Shown: positions 18,716-27,864 of the stretch, in pieces | Numbering within the stretch: the stretch's first letter is position 1 | How the letters are laid out: the number at the start of each line of letters is the position of its first letter | NCBI GenBank assembly: GCA_017467845.1 | Contig: JAFUKH010000019.1 | Location: 1 to 53,409 of the forward strand | DNA length: 53,409 nt | Reading direction: 5' to 3' | DNA from: Lachnospiraceae bacterium | GTDB lineage: Bacteria; Bacillota; Clostridia; Lachnospirales; Lachnospiraceae | Notes under the pieces: model-generated | What the model saw: the letters and a program-made list of their open reading frames with translations, nothing else | Told to the model about the DNA's origin: nothing | The model's database searches: none | Program-made: the position numbers and the translations under genes

Positions 18716-18782
18716 TTGGAGAACCTGCCTTCTATTTTTTAGTTGTTATGCATATGCTACAAAAAAAGACCGAAAGAAAAAT

Positions 18783-19676
18783 ATGATTGCTCTTTTTTTC
18801 TTAATCCTTATTCTTTTTATTTTAACACAATCTGATATAAGTCTCTACTATGCTTTTCACGGTTTGACCCTTTGGTACGGAAAAATGGTTCCCTCTCTAC
18901 TCCCCTTTATGATTGTAATGGGAGTCTGCGTACGCCAGAATATCACCGGAAAAATGGTCAGCATTTTTAAACCTATACTATATCCTCTCTTCAGATGTCG
19001 CAGCGAGGTATTATATTGCATCATCGTAGGCTTTCTGTGCGGCTTTCCCATGGGTGCAAAGGTAACCAGTCAGATGTATCAGATCCGCCAATTAAGTAAA
19101 ACCGAATCCGAATATCTGCTGTCCTTCTGCAACAATATCGGTCCGGTTTACTGTTTATCCTTTGTAGTACCCTTACTGGGTATTCAAAATATCCCACTAT
19201 TTCTGGGTATCATGTATGGTATTCCTCTCATGTATGGTCTGACGCTCAGATATACTTTTTTCCGCAAGGATATGAATACGGAGCTTAAATCTGCCCAGAA
19301 TCACTCTACCGAGAGAGAATCTATTCTTTACTCTCTGGATCAATCCATTCAGCAATCCATTCAAAGCATTACTATGCTCTGCGGCTATATGATTTTCTTT
19401 AATCTGCTGAATTTGCTGCCACACATGCTCTGCCCGAAGCTTTTAACCTATCTTGCCCCTATTTTAGAGATTACCGGCGGACTAGGAATGCTTAAGGATG
19501 ATAATGTTATGCTTTCGCTCATTGCACTAAGCTTTGGCGGACTTTCCTGTCTGGCACAAACCTACAGTACTATCCGTGGAAGCGATCTGAGTATCGGTAA
19601 CTACATTTTACATAAACTCATCATTACCATACTTTCCATACCATGCTATTTCTTCCTTCTGCGTTTTCTCTTATGA
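18783..19676 (+). CDS. YlbJ-like / nucleoside-recognition domain membrane protein
   Basis: A 297-aa polytopic membrane protein with about eight hydrophobic segments and the 'Gate' signature GFLCGFPMGAKVTSQM. It resembles the sporulation protein YlbJ but is shorter than the B. subtilis protein (about 400 aa). The start at 18783 is chosen because the upstream in-frame extension is antisense to the rsuA-type gene and has no hydrophobic or family character. The ribosome binding site is weak (GAAAG). It converges with the amidase gene and overlaps its 3' end by 31 bp. Confidence 0.75.
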   Translation: MIALFFLILILFILTQSDISLYYAFHGLTLWYGKMVPSLLPFMIVMGVCVRQNITGKMVSIFKPILYPLFRCRSEVLYCIIVGFLCGFPMGAKVTSQMYQIRQLSKTESEYLLSFCNNIGPVYCLSFVVPLLGIQNIPLFLGIMYGIPLMYGLTLRYTFFRKDMNTELKSAQNHSTERESILYSLDQSIQQSIQSITMLCGYMIFFNLLNLLPHMLCPKLLTYLAPILEITGGLGMLKDDNVMLSLIALSFGGLSCLAQTYSTIRGSDLSIGNYILHKLIITILSIPCYFFLLRFLL

Positions 19677-20869
19677 CGTCTTTCCAAAAGCATCATAAGT
19701 ATAGATGCAAAGAATATAAAAAGAACTACAAACAGGCTGAGAAGCACGAAAACTTCCGCCTTGGTAAATTCCTGTTTCTGCTCTTCCTTTACCAAAGAAA
19801 CGGTTTCATAGCTCTCTAAAGGCGATTCTTCCTCAGAGCCTACTTCCTCACTATCTTCCACCTGTTGTTCCTTTAAAAGCTCTACCGGATCCAGGAAAAC
19901 ACCATCAAAATCGCTGATAGTATTACTTTCCGAGGTTAAATCAAAACCATTGTAGGCTCTGACGCTGACCTTGGGTATGGTACGATGCTCTACGGCAATG
20001 GTCAGCTTAAAGGAATCTGCATAGCTTCCCGTAAGTGCATTACTTTCCGGCCAAGCCATAATGGCACTATAGGTCTCTCCTCCATCTAAGCTGTAATCAT
20101 AATATAAAAGAGTGGATTCACTATCCACAGCAGTTACCTGAAGAGATAATAATCCATTATCATAATCCGCATCCATCACTTCTATTTCGCAGTACTCCGG
20201 TGGGGTATTATCCTTTAAGGTACTTGGAACAACCTGATCTATAGGATAGGTATAACTCTCATATTCCTTACTATGAGGCTCTAGCCCTACAAACTCTAAA
20301 ATTGCCTGAGCATCTGCCTTGCCAAAGGCGATGATGCTCTCCTCACCTTCTACATAACTGATATCATCGGGTGCGTCTACATAACAGTGCTCTAAAATAA
20401 CTGCAGGAATTCCTCTTTCATGGGACTCTCTAATGATACCGTAATAATTATTCCCCGGTGTCTCTTCACTCTCTCTTGTTTTAATTCCGCGGAGATGAAG
20501 TCCCATATCCTGCATTTTACTTAAGAAAATCTCACCAAACCGATATCCGGTGGCATTGCCGGGTGCATCAAGTGGCACCCAGATTTCAGAACCGAACATC
20601 AGATGACTTTCCGAAGCGTTATAATGAATACTAAAAACCATATCCGCATCCACTTCCTCTGCAAAAGCAGCACGCTCCTTTAATGACAAATCTACATCCT
20701 CTGTACGGGTCATATATATTTCCAGCTCATCGTACTTTGACAATTCATCATATATTGTTTGGGCTGTCAAAAAGGTAATATCCTTCTCAACAAAATTCTC
20801 ATTGGATATTGTTCCAAGATTTTCTCCGCCATGTCCCGGATCAATTACAATCCTGCGTATTTCCTTCAT
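19646..20869 (-). CDS. N-acetylmuramoyl-L-alanine amidase (Amidase_3) with C-terminal membrane anchor
   Basis: A 407-aa zinc amidase that cleaves the lactyl-peptide bond of peptidoglycan. The Amidase_3 domain starts at the N-terminus: zinc ligands are His in DPGHGG, Glu in ENFVEKD and His in FSIHYNAS, and the catalytic Glu is in VILEHCYVD. A central beta-rich region, possibly Ig-like (about residues 240-330), leads to a Glu-rich linker. A single membrane segment (about 375-395) and a very basic tail (RRHKRKRRRKK) follow. No N-terminal signal peptide is present. The start at 20869 has GGAGAG upstream; an earlier ATG at 20923 lies inside a terminator. Confidence 0.85.
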   Translation of the reverse strand: MKEIRRIVIDPGHGGENLGTISNENFVEKDITFLTAQTIYDELSKYDELEIYMTRTEDVDLSLKERAAFAEEVDADMVFSIHYNASESHLMFGSEIWVPLDAPGNATGYRFGEIFLSKMQDMGLHLRGIKTRESEETPGNNYYGIIRESHERGIPAVILEHCYVDAPDDISYVEGEESIIAFGKADAQAILEFVGLEPHSKEYESYTYPIDQVVPSTLKDNTPPEYCEIEVMDADYDNGLLSLQVTAVDSESTLLYYDYSLDGGETYSAIMAWPESNALTGSYADSFKLTIAVEHRTIPKVSVRAYNGFDLTSESNTISDFDGVFLDPVELLKEQQVEDSEEVGSEEESPLESYETVSLVKEEQKQEFTKAEVFVLLSLFVVLFIFFASILMMLLERRHKRKRRRKK

Positions 20870-20890
20870 AAACTCTCCGTTTCTAACAGA

Positions 20891-20921
20891 ATAAAAAGAC
20901 CGGCTCCTTTCGAAACCGGTC
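20891..20921 (-). terminator. rho-independent terminator after the topoisomerase operon
   Basis: The stem GACCGG/CCGGTC (20898-20903 and 20916-20921) is followed on the minus strand by TTTTTAT. It lies 13 bp after the stop of the coiled-coil gene and ahead of the amidase start. Confidence 0.88.
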
Positions 20922-20934
20922 ATATTTACACTAC

Positions 20935-21528
20935 TTAAGCATCCTCTTCACTGTAGGAACCCTCTTCTACATATTCCTCTACAAGCTCTTCCACCGGATG
21001 TAATTCATTTCTGTTGGACTGGATAATATCTTTATAGTGATTCATATTGCTTACTAAATTCTCATAATTGTTAATTGCGGAATTGGTTGAAGAAACGATA
21101 ATATTCTCCAAATGAGCAAGCATATCATCCATATATTGCATAGCAGCGGTACGTACATTGTTCGCCTCGATAGTAGCTGTATCCAAAATCTCCTGCGCCT
21201 GACGGGTAGCTAATGTTACTACCTCATTGGCCTGAGCATAGGCCTGCTGCATAATCTCATGCTCATTAATCAGCTGATTGGTATGAACGGTAGCTTCGTT
21301 AATCAACGCCTCAGCCTTATTCTTCGCATCCTCTAAGATAGCTTCCTTATTACTGATAATCTTCTGATAACGCTTAATCTCCTCAGGCGTTCTCATGCGA
21401 AGTTCTCTAAGAAGCTCGTCTATTTCCTCTTTATTCACAATAATCTTTGTACTTGATAACGGCTGAAACTTACAGCTGTCAATAAATTCTTCAATCTCAT
21501 CGATTAACTGTTCAATCTTACTACTCAT
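20935..21528 (-). CDS. coiled-coil protein, DivIVA/ATPase-subunit-like, unknown function
   Basis: A 197-aa soluble, strongly helical protein. Residues about 45-170 form a long coiled coil of the type annotated as DivIVA-like or V-ATPase subunit H-like (EAILEDAKNKAEALINEA, then TRQAQEILDTATIEANNVRT). The C-terminus is acidic. No catalytic motif is visible. It follows coaD and closes the operon, a placement common in Clostridia. A scaffolding or cell-envelope role is a guess from the fold only. Confidence 0.75.
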   Translation of the reverse strand: MSSKIEQLIDEIEEFIDSCKFQPLSSTKIIVNKEEIDELLRELRMRTPEEIKRYQKIISNKEAILEDAKNKAEALINEATVHTNQLINEHEIMQQAYAQANEVVTLATRQAQEILDTATIEANNVRTAAMQYMDDMLAHLENIIVSSTNSAINNYENLVSNMNHYKDIIQSNRNELHPVEELVEEYVEEGSYSEEDA

Positions 21529-21555
21529 AGTGCCTCCCCGCGAACGTGTAAGTAC

Positions 21556-22044
21556 TTATTTTTTATCATTAATCTTCTCTTCTACCAGTTTTGCTACGAA
21601 TTCCGGTACATATGGAGTTAAATCTCCGCCAAACATGGCAACCTCACGCACTCCTGAGGAGCTGATAAAGGAATATTCCGGACGGGTAAAAAAACTCACA
21701 GTCTCAAGCTTATCCCCGGACAACAAACGGTTATATTGAGCTTGTACCAGCTCAGCGTCTAAATCTATGCCGTTTCTAATGCCTCTTACGGACACCGTAA
21801 TCCCATTTTCCTTCGCATAATCTGCCATTAAACCACTAAAGGAAACCACCGTAATATTAGGGATATCCTTAGTTGCTTCTTTAAGTATCTTAACACGTTC
21901 TTCTACAGAAAACAACGGTGACTTTTGCTTATTGTTCAGCACACCCACAACTAATTCGTCAAAGGTTTTGGCTGCCCTTTTTATAATATCCAGATGTCCG
22001 ATAGTCACAGGATCAAAGCTTCCCGGGTACATTGCTTTACTCAT
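21556..22044 (-). CDS. coaD: pantetheine-phosphate adenylyltransferase
   Basis: A 162-aa cytosolic enzyme that makes dephospho-CoA from phosphopantetheine and ATP, the fourth step of CoA synthesis. The nucleotidyltransferase motif GSFDPVTIGHLDII and the C-terminal SFISSSGVRE are intact, as is RGIRNGIDLDAE. The length is normal. It follows rsmD by 18 bp, the usual rsmD-coaD pairing. AGGAGG precedes the ATG. Confidence 0.97.
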   Translation of the reverse strand: MSKAMYPGSFDPVTIGHLDIIKRAAKTFDELVVGVLNNKQKSPLFSVEERVKILKEATKDIPNITVVSFSGLMADYAKENGITVSVRGIRNGIDLDAELVQAQYNRLLSGDKLETVSFFTRPEYSFISSSGVREVAMFGGDLTPYVPEFVAKLVEEKINDKK

Positions 22045-22062
22045 GCAGATAGCCTCCTAAAG

Positions 22063-22611
22063 TTATTTCCTTCGTAAAAAAATATGCTTGTTGGTCTTAT
22101 ATTTCTTTTCCTTATATACTTCAAAACCATAGTCTGCAGCATAGTCCATATCCGTCTGCAAAGAGACCTCCACAATAATCATGGTGTCCTCTGTCACATA
22201 CTTCATTCCTGATAATACAGAAAGAACTCTTTCTTCATGACCCTGATTATATGGCGGGTCCATAAAGATAATATCCACTTCCTTTTCGTAGATACCGGAC
22301 AGGCCGGCTACTGCATCCTGCTTTAAAACAATGGCACTATCTGCAAACTTGGTAAACTGCAGATTATCATTAATGCAGGCAAGTGCTTTTGGGGCATTTT
22401 CAATAAAATATGCCTTCTTGGCACCGCGGCTTAAGGCTTCGATACCGATTCCGCCACTCCCTGCAAATAAATCTACAAATACGCAGCCCGGTACATCCAC
22501 CTGAAGCATATTAAATAGTGTTTCTTTAATACGATCCTGGGTAGGTCTGGTATCCACACCTTCCGGAGTTCTAAGTGGCAAGCTTCTTGCCGTACCAGCG
22601 ATTACTCTCAT
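22063..22611 (-). CDS. rsmD: 16S rRNA (guanine-N2)-methyltransferase RsmD
   Basis: A 182-aa SAM-dependent methyltransferase that methylates G966 (E. coli numbering) of 16S rRNA. Visible are the N-terminal MRVIAGTARSLPL, the PTQDRIKETLFN segment, the SAM-binding DLFAGSGGIGIEALSRGA, and the catalytic DPPYN. Normal length. It lies between the topoisomerase A subunit and coaD. Confidence 0.95.
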   Translation of the reverse strand: MRVIAGTARSLPLRTPEGVDTRPTQDRIKETLFNMLQVDVPGCVFVDLFAGSGGIGIEALSRGAKKAYFIENAPKALACINDNLQFTKFADSAIVLKQDAVAGLSGIYEKEVDIIFMDPPYNQGHEERVLSVLSGMKYVTEDTMIIVEVSLQTDMDYAADYGFEVYKEKKYKTNKHIFLRRK

Positions 22612-22634
22612 AAAAATAAATCTCCAATCTTAAA

Positions 22635-24875
22635 TTAACCACGCACCTTGGTGCCTTTTCCGTCACGCTTCGCAAGCTTTAAGTTATTCAGTACAAGGTT
22701 CTTACTCTTATACGGGATAGAAACCTCTACAGCATTCTGCGTATAGTATACCGCCTCAATGATATCCTTCGCATCCAGCTTCATACCTCGAACCCCCACA
22801 GCTGCTTTCTTCTTCTCCGGAATCTCTTCCACAGAGAATCTTAAGAAATATCCGGCCTTGGACTGAAGTACAATATTCTTTTGCTCCTGATAAGATACCA
22901 CACTGATGAGTTTATCGCCCTCCTGAAGCTTCGTTGCTGCAACGGTACGCTTGTTTACATCAAATTCTCCTCCATCTACAATCTTCATCATGGACATCTC
23001 CGTAACGAAAATTAAGCGATGCAGATTAATATCTGTCTGTGAGGTCATAAATACTATATCCTCATTGGCGGAAGAATAATTGCTGATGTTGTCGATAGGG
23101 ACTCCTTTATCACGGAATTTTCCACCGGGCAAATCCATCACCTTAACGGTATGCATCTGTCCCTTATCAGTAAAAATGCAGATTTTACCGGTATTTTTAC
23201 ACTTAAATACATATTTAAACTCTGCATCCGCAGCTTCCTTATTACGCTCATAAGTAGCCATGTCCACGGTCTTGGCATATCCAAAGCGATCCATTAAGAA
23301 CATGACATCGGTTACTTCAATCTCTTTTTCTTTTACCACAGCTTCCGCCACATTATCAATAACCGTACGACGAGGTCTGGAAAATTCTTTCTTAAAACCA
23401 TCCAGCTCATTCATAATCACCTGCGCCATGGAATCACGACGCTCTAAGATATCCTCATAGCGGAAAATATTGGCCATGGTATCTTCATGGTCCTTAATCA
23501 AAGCTTCAATTTCCAGACCGATTAATTTGTAAAGACGCATCTCTAAGATCGCATTGGCCTGCTTCTCGGAAAACTGAAGCTGCGTAGCCATAATCTTGGA
23601 TTCTTTGGACTTAAACTTGATACCGTCCACCTTACCTTCCACCAGGCAGGCTTTAGCCATATTGCGGTCCTTAGAACCACGAAGAATCTCGATGATTAAA
23701 TCAATAACATTACATGCCTTAATAAGACCTTCCTGAATCTCCTTCTTCTCCATTTCCTTGGCAAGAAGATTCGTATACTTTCTGGTAGCAACTTCGAATT
23801 GGAAGTCCACGTTCGCCTTAATCGCTTTCTTAAGTCCCAAAACTTCCGGTCTGCCTTCATAAATTGCCAGCATATTTACGCCGAAGGTATCCTCTAAACG
23901 AGTCTTCTTGTACAAGAGATTTACAAAATTCTCTACATCTGCATCCTTACGAAGCTCGATAACGATACGGATTCCTTCCTTGGAAGACTGATTGGAAATA
24001 TCCACGATATCCATGGTCTTCTTGGTCTCGGAAAGTGCTGCCACATCCTGTAAAAACTTGGCAATATTAGCACCAATCATAGGATAAGGAATCTCTGTGA
24101 TTACCACATTGGTCTTACCGCCCTTGACCTTTTCGAACTCTACTTTACCGCGAACCTTAATCTTACCCACTCCGGTCTCATAAATATCCAAAAGATCATC
24201 CTTGTTGGTAACAATACCACCGGTAGGAAAATCAGGTCCTTTAATATATCTCATCAGTTCTCTGGTGGAAATATTTTCATCCAGCATATATGCTTTCGTA
24301 GCATCAATAACCTCTCCAAGATTGTGAGGCGGAATATTGGTTGCCATACCTACCGCAATACCTTCGGAGCCGTTTATTAACAGATTGGGAATTTTTACAG
24401 GAAGTACGGATGGCTCCTTTTCTGTTTCATCAAAGTTTGGAACAAAATCCACAACATCCTTATCTAAATCTGCAAGAAAAGCTTCCTGTGTTACCTTCTG
24501 CAGTCTTGCTTCCGTATAACGCATTGCCGCTGCGCCGTCACCCTCGATATTACCGAAGTTTCCATGACCGTCTACAAGAGGCATCCCCTTCTTGAAATCC
24601 TGGGCCATTACTACAAGCGCATCATAGATAGAACTGTCACCATGAGGGTGATATTTACCCATGGTATCACCGACGATACGGGCACTCTTACGGAATGGCT
24701 TATCATAACGGATTCCCAGCTCATGCATATCATAAAGAGTACGACGCTGTACCGGCTTAAGTCCGTCCCTGGCATCCGGAAGCGCTCTGGCGATAATAAC
24801 ACTCATAGCGTAATCAATGAAGGATTTTTGCATGACCTCCGAATATTCAGTTCTTATAATTCTATCATCATTCAT
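22635..24875 (-). CDS. type IIA DNA topoisomerase A subunit (ParC/GyrA-like)
   Basis: A 746-aa DNA-cleaving subunit. The catalytic Tyr120 is in AAAMRYTEA. The quinolone-resistance region HPHGDSSIYD keeps the sensitive-type Ser81 and Asp85. A long coiled-coil arm follows, then a beta-pinwheel domain from about residue 500. I find no GyrA box (QRRGGKG) at the start of the pinwheel, which argues against a true supercoiling gyrase and for a topoisomerase IV-type A subunit. A late VGVRGMKL blade motif is present. It lies 20 bp after its B subunit and is not next to dnaA, as expected for a second topoisomerase pair. Confidence 0.88.
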   Translation of the reverse strand: MNDDRIIRTEYSEVMQKSFIDYAMSVIIARALPDARDGLKPVQRRTLYDMHELGIRYDKPFRKSARIVGDTMGKYHPHGDSSIYDALVVMAQDFKKGMPLVDGHGNFGNIEGDGAAAMRYTEARLQKVTQEAFLADLDKDVVDFVPNFDETEKEPSVLPVKIPNLLINGSEGIAVGMATNIPPHNLGEVIDATKAYMLDENISTRELMRYIKGPDFPTGGIVTNKDDLLDIYETGVGKIKVRGKVEFEKVKGGKTNVVITEIPYPMIGANIAKFLQDVAALSETKKTMDIVDISNQSSKEGIRIVIELRKDADVENFVNLLYKKTRLEDTFGVNMLAIYEGRPEVLGLKKAIKANVDFQFEVATRKYTNLLAKEMEKKEIQEGLIKACNVIDLIIEILRGSKDRNMAKACLVEGKVDGIKFKSKESKIMATQLQFSEKQANAILEMRLYKLIGLEIEALIKDHEDTMANIFRYEDILERRDSMAQVIMNELDGFKKEFSRPRRTVIDNVAEAVVKEKEIEVTDVMFLMDRFGYAKTVDMATYERNKEAADAEFKYVFKCKNTGKICIFTDKGQMHTVKVMDLPGGKFRDKGVPIDNISNYSSANEDIVFMTSQTDINLHRLIFVTEMSMMKIVDGGEFDVNKRTVAATKLQEGDKLISVVSYQEQKNIVLQSKAGYFLRFSVEEIPEKKKAAVGVRGMKLDAKDIIEAVYYTQNAVEVSIPYKSKNLVLNNLKLAKRDGKGTKVRG

Positions 24876-24895
24876 TTTCGTATCCTTCTCCTACT

Positions 24896-26815
24896 TTATA
24901 CATCCAGCTCCGCATCCGTAGCATGCTCATAGATAAATGCCTTACGAGGCGGTACATCCGTACCCATCAACATCTCTGTAATCTCAGAAGCCATACGGGC
25001 ATCTTCAATCTCTACACGTTTCAGGAGTCTCTGCTCAGGGTCAAGGGTTGTCTCCCACAGCTGCTCTGCATCCATTTCACCAAGACCCTTGTATCTCTGT
25101 AAAGTAAATGGGCCTTTGTGAGTTTTACGATATTTTTCAAGAGCCTTATCATCATACAAGTACTCTTCCTCTCCTTTAGAAGGCATAGCTTTATAAAGAG
25201 GCGGCATAGCAATATACACATGTCCCTCGAAAATCAGCTCCGGCATAAAACGATAGAATAAGGTCAGAAGCAGATTAGAGATATGGGCACCATCCACGTC
25301 CGCATCGGCCATAATAATAATCTTGTCATAACGAAGCTTGGTAATATCAAAATCATTGCCGTAGCCTTCTGAGAAGCCACAGCCGAATGCATTAATCATG
25401 GTCTTAATTTCTGCATTGGCAAGAACCTTATCAATACTTGCCTTTTCTACGTTCAGAATCTTACCACGGATAGGTAAGATCGCCTGATACATACGATTAC
25501 GCGCCATCTTGGCACTACCGCCCGCAGAATCACCCTCTACGATGAAGATTTCGCATTTAGAGGCATCCTTGGATTCGCAGTTTGCTAATTTACCGTTGGA
25601 ATCAAAGGAAAACTTCTGCTTGGTCAGCATGTTGGTTTTGGCCTTTTCCTCGGTCTTACGAATCTTGGCCGCCTTTTCTGCACAGCTGATAACTCCTTTT
25701 AAGGTCTCTAAATTACGGTCAAAGAAACGAACTACTTCTTCACCTGCAACCTTAGCTACCACCTTTGCCGCATCCTGATTATCCAGCTTTGTCTTGGTCT
25801 GTCCCTCAAATCTTGGGTCCGGATGCTTGATAGAAACCACCGCAGTCATACCGTTACGTACATCGGCGCCGGTAAAGTTCATATCCTTCTCTTTTAAGAT
25901 TCCCAGTTCCCTTGCATATGTATTAATTACATTGGTAAATATGGTCTTAAATCCGGTTAAGTGAGTACCACCCTCAGAGTTATAGATATTGTTACAGAAG
26001 CCCAAAATGTTCTCATGGAACTCATTCACATACTGGAATGCTACTTCCACAAGAATATTCTCCGCCTCTCCTTTAAAGTACACCGGCTCATGTACCGGCT
26101 CACTGCCCTTATTAATATCTTTGATAAAACCAATAATGCCCTCCGGCTCATGGAACTCTACATGCTCTATTTCATCCTTACGCTTGTCCTCAAAGATAAT
26201 GGTCAGCTCCGGGTTAAGATACGCTGTCTCATGTAAACGGCTCTTTAAATAATCCTCTTTAAAACGGGTCTTATCAAAAATGGTATCATCCGGTAAAAAA
26301 TTTATAGTTGTTCCGGTTTCTCTGGTCTTTCCGATGACCGGAAGTAGTCCGTCCACTAAATCTATGGTGGGAATACCACGCTCATACTTATCCTGTACAA
26401 TAACACCATCTCTTTTGACCGTTACAGTCAAACGGGTAGAAAGTGCATTAACTACAGAAGAACCTACACCATGAAGACCACCGCTGGTCTTATAGGCATT
26501 ATTATCAAACTTACCACCGGCATGAAGCGTGGTAAATACAAGACGCTCTGCACTGATTCCCTTTTCATGCATACCAACCGGGATACCTCGGCCATTATCG
26601 GAAATGGTTGCCGAGCCATCCTTCTCTAACGTAACATTAATCACAGAGCAATATCCGGCCAAATGCTCGTCCACGGAATTGTCTACAATCTCATATATCA
26701 AATGATTCAAGCCCTTGGTGGACACACTACCGATATACATACCGGGACGCATACGAACTGCTTCCAGGCCCTCCAAGACTGTAATACTACTAGCATCATA
26801 ACTATTTTTTGCCAT
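24896..26815 (-). CDS. type IIA DNA topoisomerase B subunit (GyrB/ParE)
   Basis: A 639-aa ATPase subunit. The GHKL ATPase has EIVDNSVDEHLAG, NGRGIPVG and GGLHGVGSSVVNALS. The TOPRIM metal site shows EGDSAGGSA and DADVDGAHI, and the C-terminus has QRYKGLGEMDA. The segment PIRGKILNVEKA is the gyrase-type wording rather than the ParE-type, while its partner lacks a GyrA box, so the pair is mixed in character. First gene of an operon with the A subunit, rsmD, coaD and a coiled-coil protein, behind its own promoter. Confidence 0.9.
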   Translation of the reverse strand: MAKNSYDASSITVLEGLEAVRMRPGMYIGSVSTKGLNHLIYEIVDNSVDEHLAGYCSVINVTLEKDGSATISDNGRGIPVGMHEKGISAERLVFTTLHAGGKFDNNAYKTSGGLHGVGSSVVNALSTRLTVTVKRDGVIVQDKYERGIPTIDLVDGLLPVIGKTRETGTTINFLPDDTIFDKTRFKEDYLKSRLHETAYLNPELTIIFEDKRKDEIEHVEFHEPEGIIGFIKDINKGSEPVHEPVYFKGEAENILVEVAFQYVNEFHENILGFCNNIYNSEGGTHLTGFKTIFTNVINTYARELGILKEKDMNFTGADVRNGMTAVVSIKHPDPRFEGQTKTKLDNQDAAKVVAKVAGEEVVRFFDRNLETLKGVISCAEKAAKIRKTEEKAKTNMLTKQKFSFDSNGKLANCESKDASKCEIFIVEGDSAGGSAKMARNRMYQAILPIRGKILNVEKASIDKVLANAEIKTMINAFGCGFSEGYGNDFDITKLRYDKIIIMADADVDGAHISNLLLTLFYRFMPELIFEGHVYIAMPPLYKAMPSKGEEEYLYDDKALEKYRKTHKGPFTLQRYKGLGEMDAEQLWETTLDPEQRLLKRVEIEDARMASEITEMLMGTDVPPRKAFIYEHATDAELDV

Positions 26816-26873
26816 GAATCTGACTCCTATTTCCTCAATTTGTCACTTGGGCATATTTATACCAATATTACCA

Positions 26874-26902
26874 ATTATACACCATATCTTGTGGTGGTGC
26901 AA
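26874..26902 (-). promoter_or_regulatory. promoter of the topoisomerase operon
   Basis: On the minus strand, -35 TTGCAC (26897-26902) and -10 TATAAT (26874-26879) are spaced 17 bp. The predicted leader is about 50 nt. The -35 abuts the terminator of the upstream recG-degV unit. Confidence 0.8.
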
Positions 26903-26903
26903 C

Positions 26904-26930
26904 GAAAATAAGAGCCTAATAAGGCTCTTA
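26904..26930 (-). terminator. terminator after degV
   Basis: The stem AAGAGCC/GGCTCTT (26910-26916 and 26923-26929), extended by AT pairs, is followed by TTTTCG on the minus strand. It starts 7 bp after the degV stop. Confidence 0.88.
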
Positions 26931-26936
26931 TCCATT

Positions 26937-27809
26937 CTACATCTCATCATAATTCATTTTCTTACATACCGCAATTGCCAATGCTCCCGGTCCGATATGA
27001 CATGATACACTTAAGGACAATGGATTGATGACAATCTCACTTCCCGGATAGAGCTCTAACAATTCAGCCTTTAACTGCTCTGCCGCCTCTTCGTTCTCCG
27101 TATGGGCAATCTGCAAGTGCATTCCGGTATAGTCAGTCTTAAAACGATTCTCCATATCATTCTTGATGGCATCCATCATAATGGCTTTACCCTGCTTGGT
27201 GGTACGTGCCTTTGCAAAGGTATCCAGCTTCTCGCCCTGAATCTGAAGTACCGGCTTTAATCTGAGAAGTGTACCGATTGCCGCTACTGCCGGAGTAAGG
27301 CGACCGCCCTTCTTTAAATAGTATAAGGTGTCAAGGGTAATATAGATACTACTGTTAAACTTGTCCTCAATTAAAATCTTCTCAATTTCAGCTGCAGTTT
27401 TTCCTCGTTTGGAAAGCTCTAAAGCATCCAGAACGGACTGTCTCTGGGTCACAGAAATACGCTGATTATTTACAACATATACCTTGTCCTCATAATCCTG
27501 AGCAAGCATCATAGCTGTCTGGCAGGAGCCGGATAAGCCGCTACTCATAGGAATGTGCACGATTTCATCGTATTCCTTTAAAATCTCATCCCACAGCTTC
27601 ATAACTGCATCCGGGGAGGGTTGGCTTGTAAAGATATCTGCATCCCCTTTTAATTTTTCATAAAACTCTTTCTGGGTTAAATTTACATCTTCTAAATAGG
27701 TTTCGTTATCAACAGTAAAAGGCATTGGAAGTACATACACACCAAGTGCTTTCGCTTCCTTCTGTGTGATTCCACTGTTACTGTCTGTTACAATTGCAAC
27801 TTTCGCCAT
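26937..27809 (-). CDS. DegV-family fatty-acid-binding protein (FakB-like)
   Basis: A 290-aa cytosolic lipid-binding protein. DegV/FakB proteins hold a fatty acid while the FakA kinase phosphorylates it for phospholipid synthesis. Visible are the N-terminal IVTDSNSGI, the TSQPSP loop, the MSSGLSGSCQTA helix start, and GGRLTPAVAAIG. The ligand cannot be read out. The probable kinase partner (fakA) is two genes upstream in the same run, separated by recG, which supports a FakA-FakB pairing. Confidence 0.88.
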   Translation of the reverse strand: MAKVAIVTDSNSGITQKEAKALGVYVLPMPFTVDNETYLEDVNLTQKEFYEKLKGDADIFTSQPSPDAVMKLWDEILKEYDEIVHIPMSSGLSGSCQTAMMLAQDYEDKVYVVNNQRISVTQRQSVLDALELSKRGKTAAEIEKILIEDKFNSSIYITLDTLYYLKKGGRLTPAVAAIGTLLRLKPVLQIQGEKLDTFAKARTTKQGKAIMMDAIKNDMENRFKTDYTGMHLQIAHTENEEAAEQLKAELLELYPGSEIVINPLSLSVSCHIGPGALAIAVCKKMNYDEM

Positions 27810-27864
27810 ACATAAATCCTCTCACAAAATAGTTATCAGTTTACAACACTGCTATATTCTAACC

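Noticed and set aside
18567-18782. N-terminal extension of the YlbJ-like gene
   Set aside because: It is antisense to the start of the RsuA-type gene and the hydrophobic protein begins only at the ATG at 18783.
20870-20923. Earlier amidase start
   Set aside because: It falls in a clear rho-independent terminator, while the ATG at 20869 has a good ribosome binding site.
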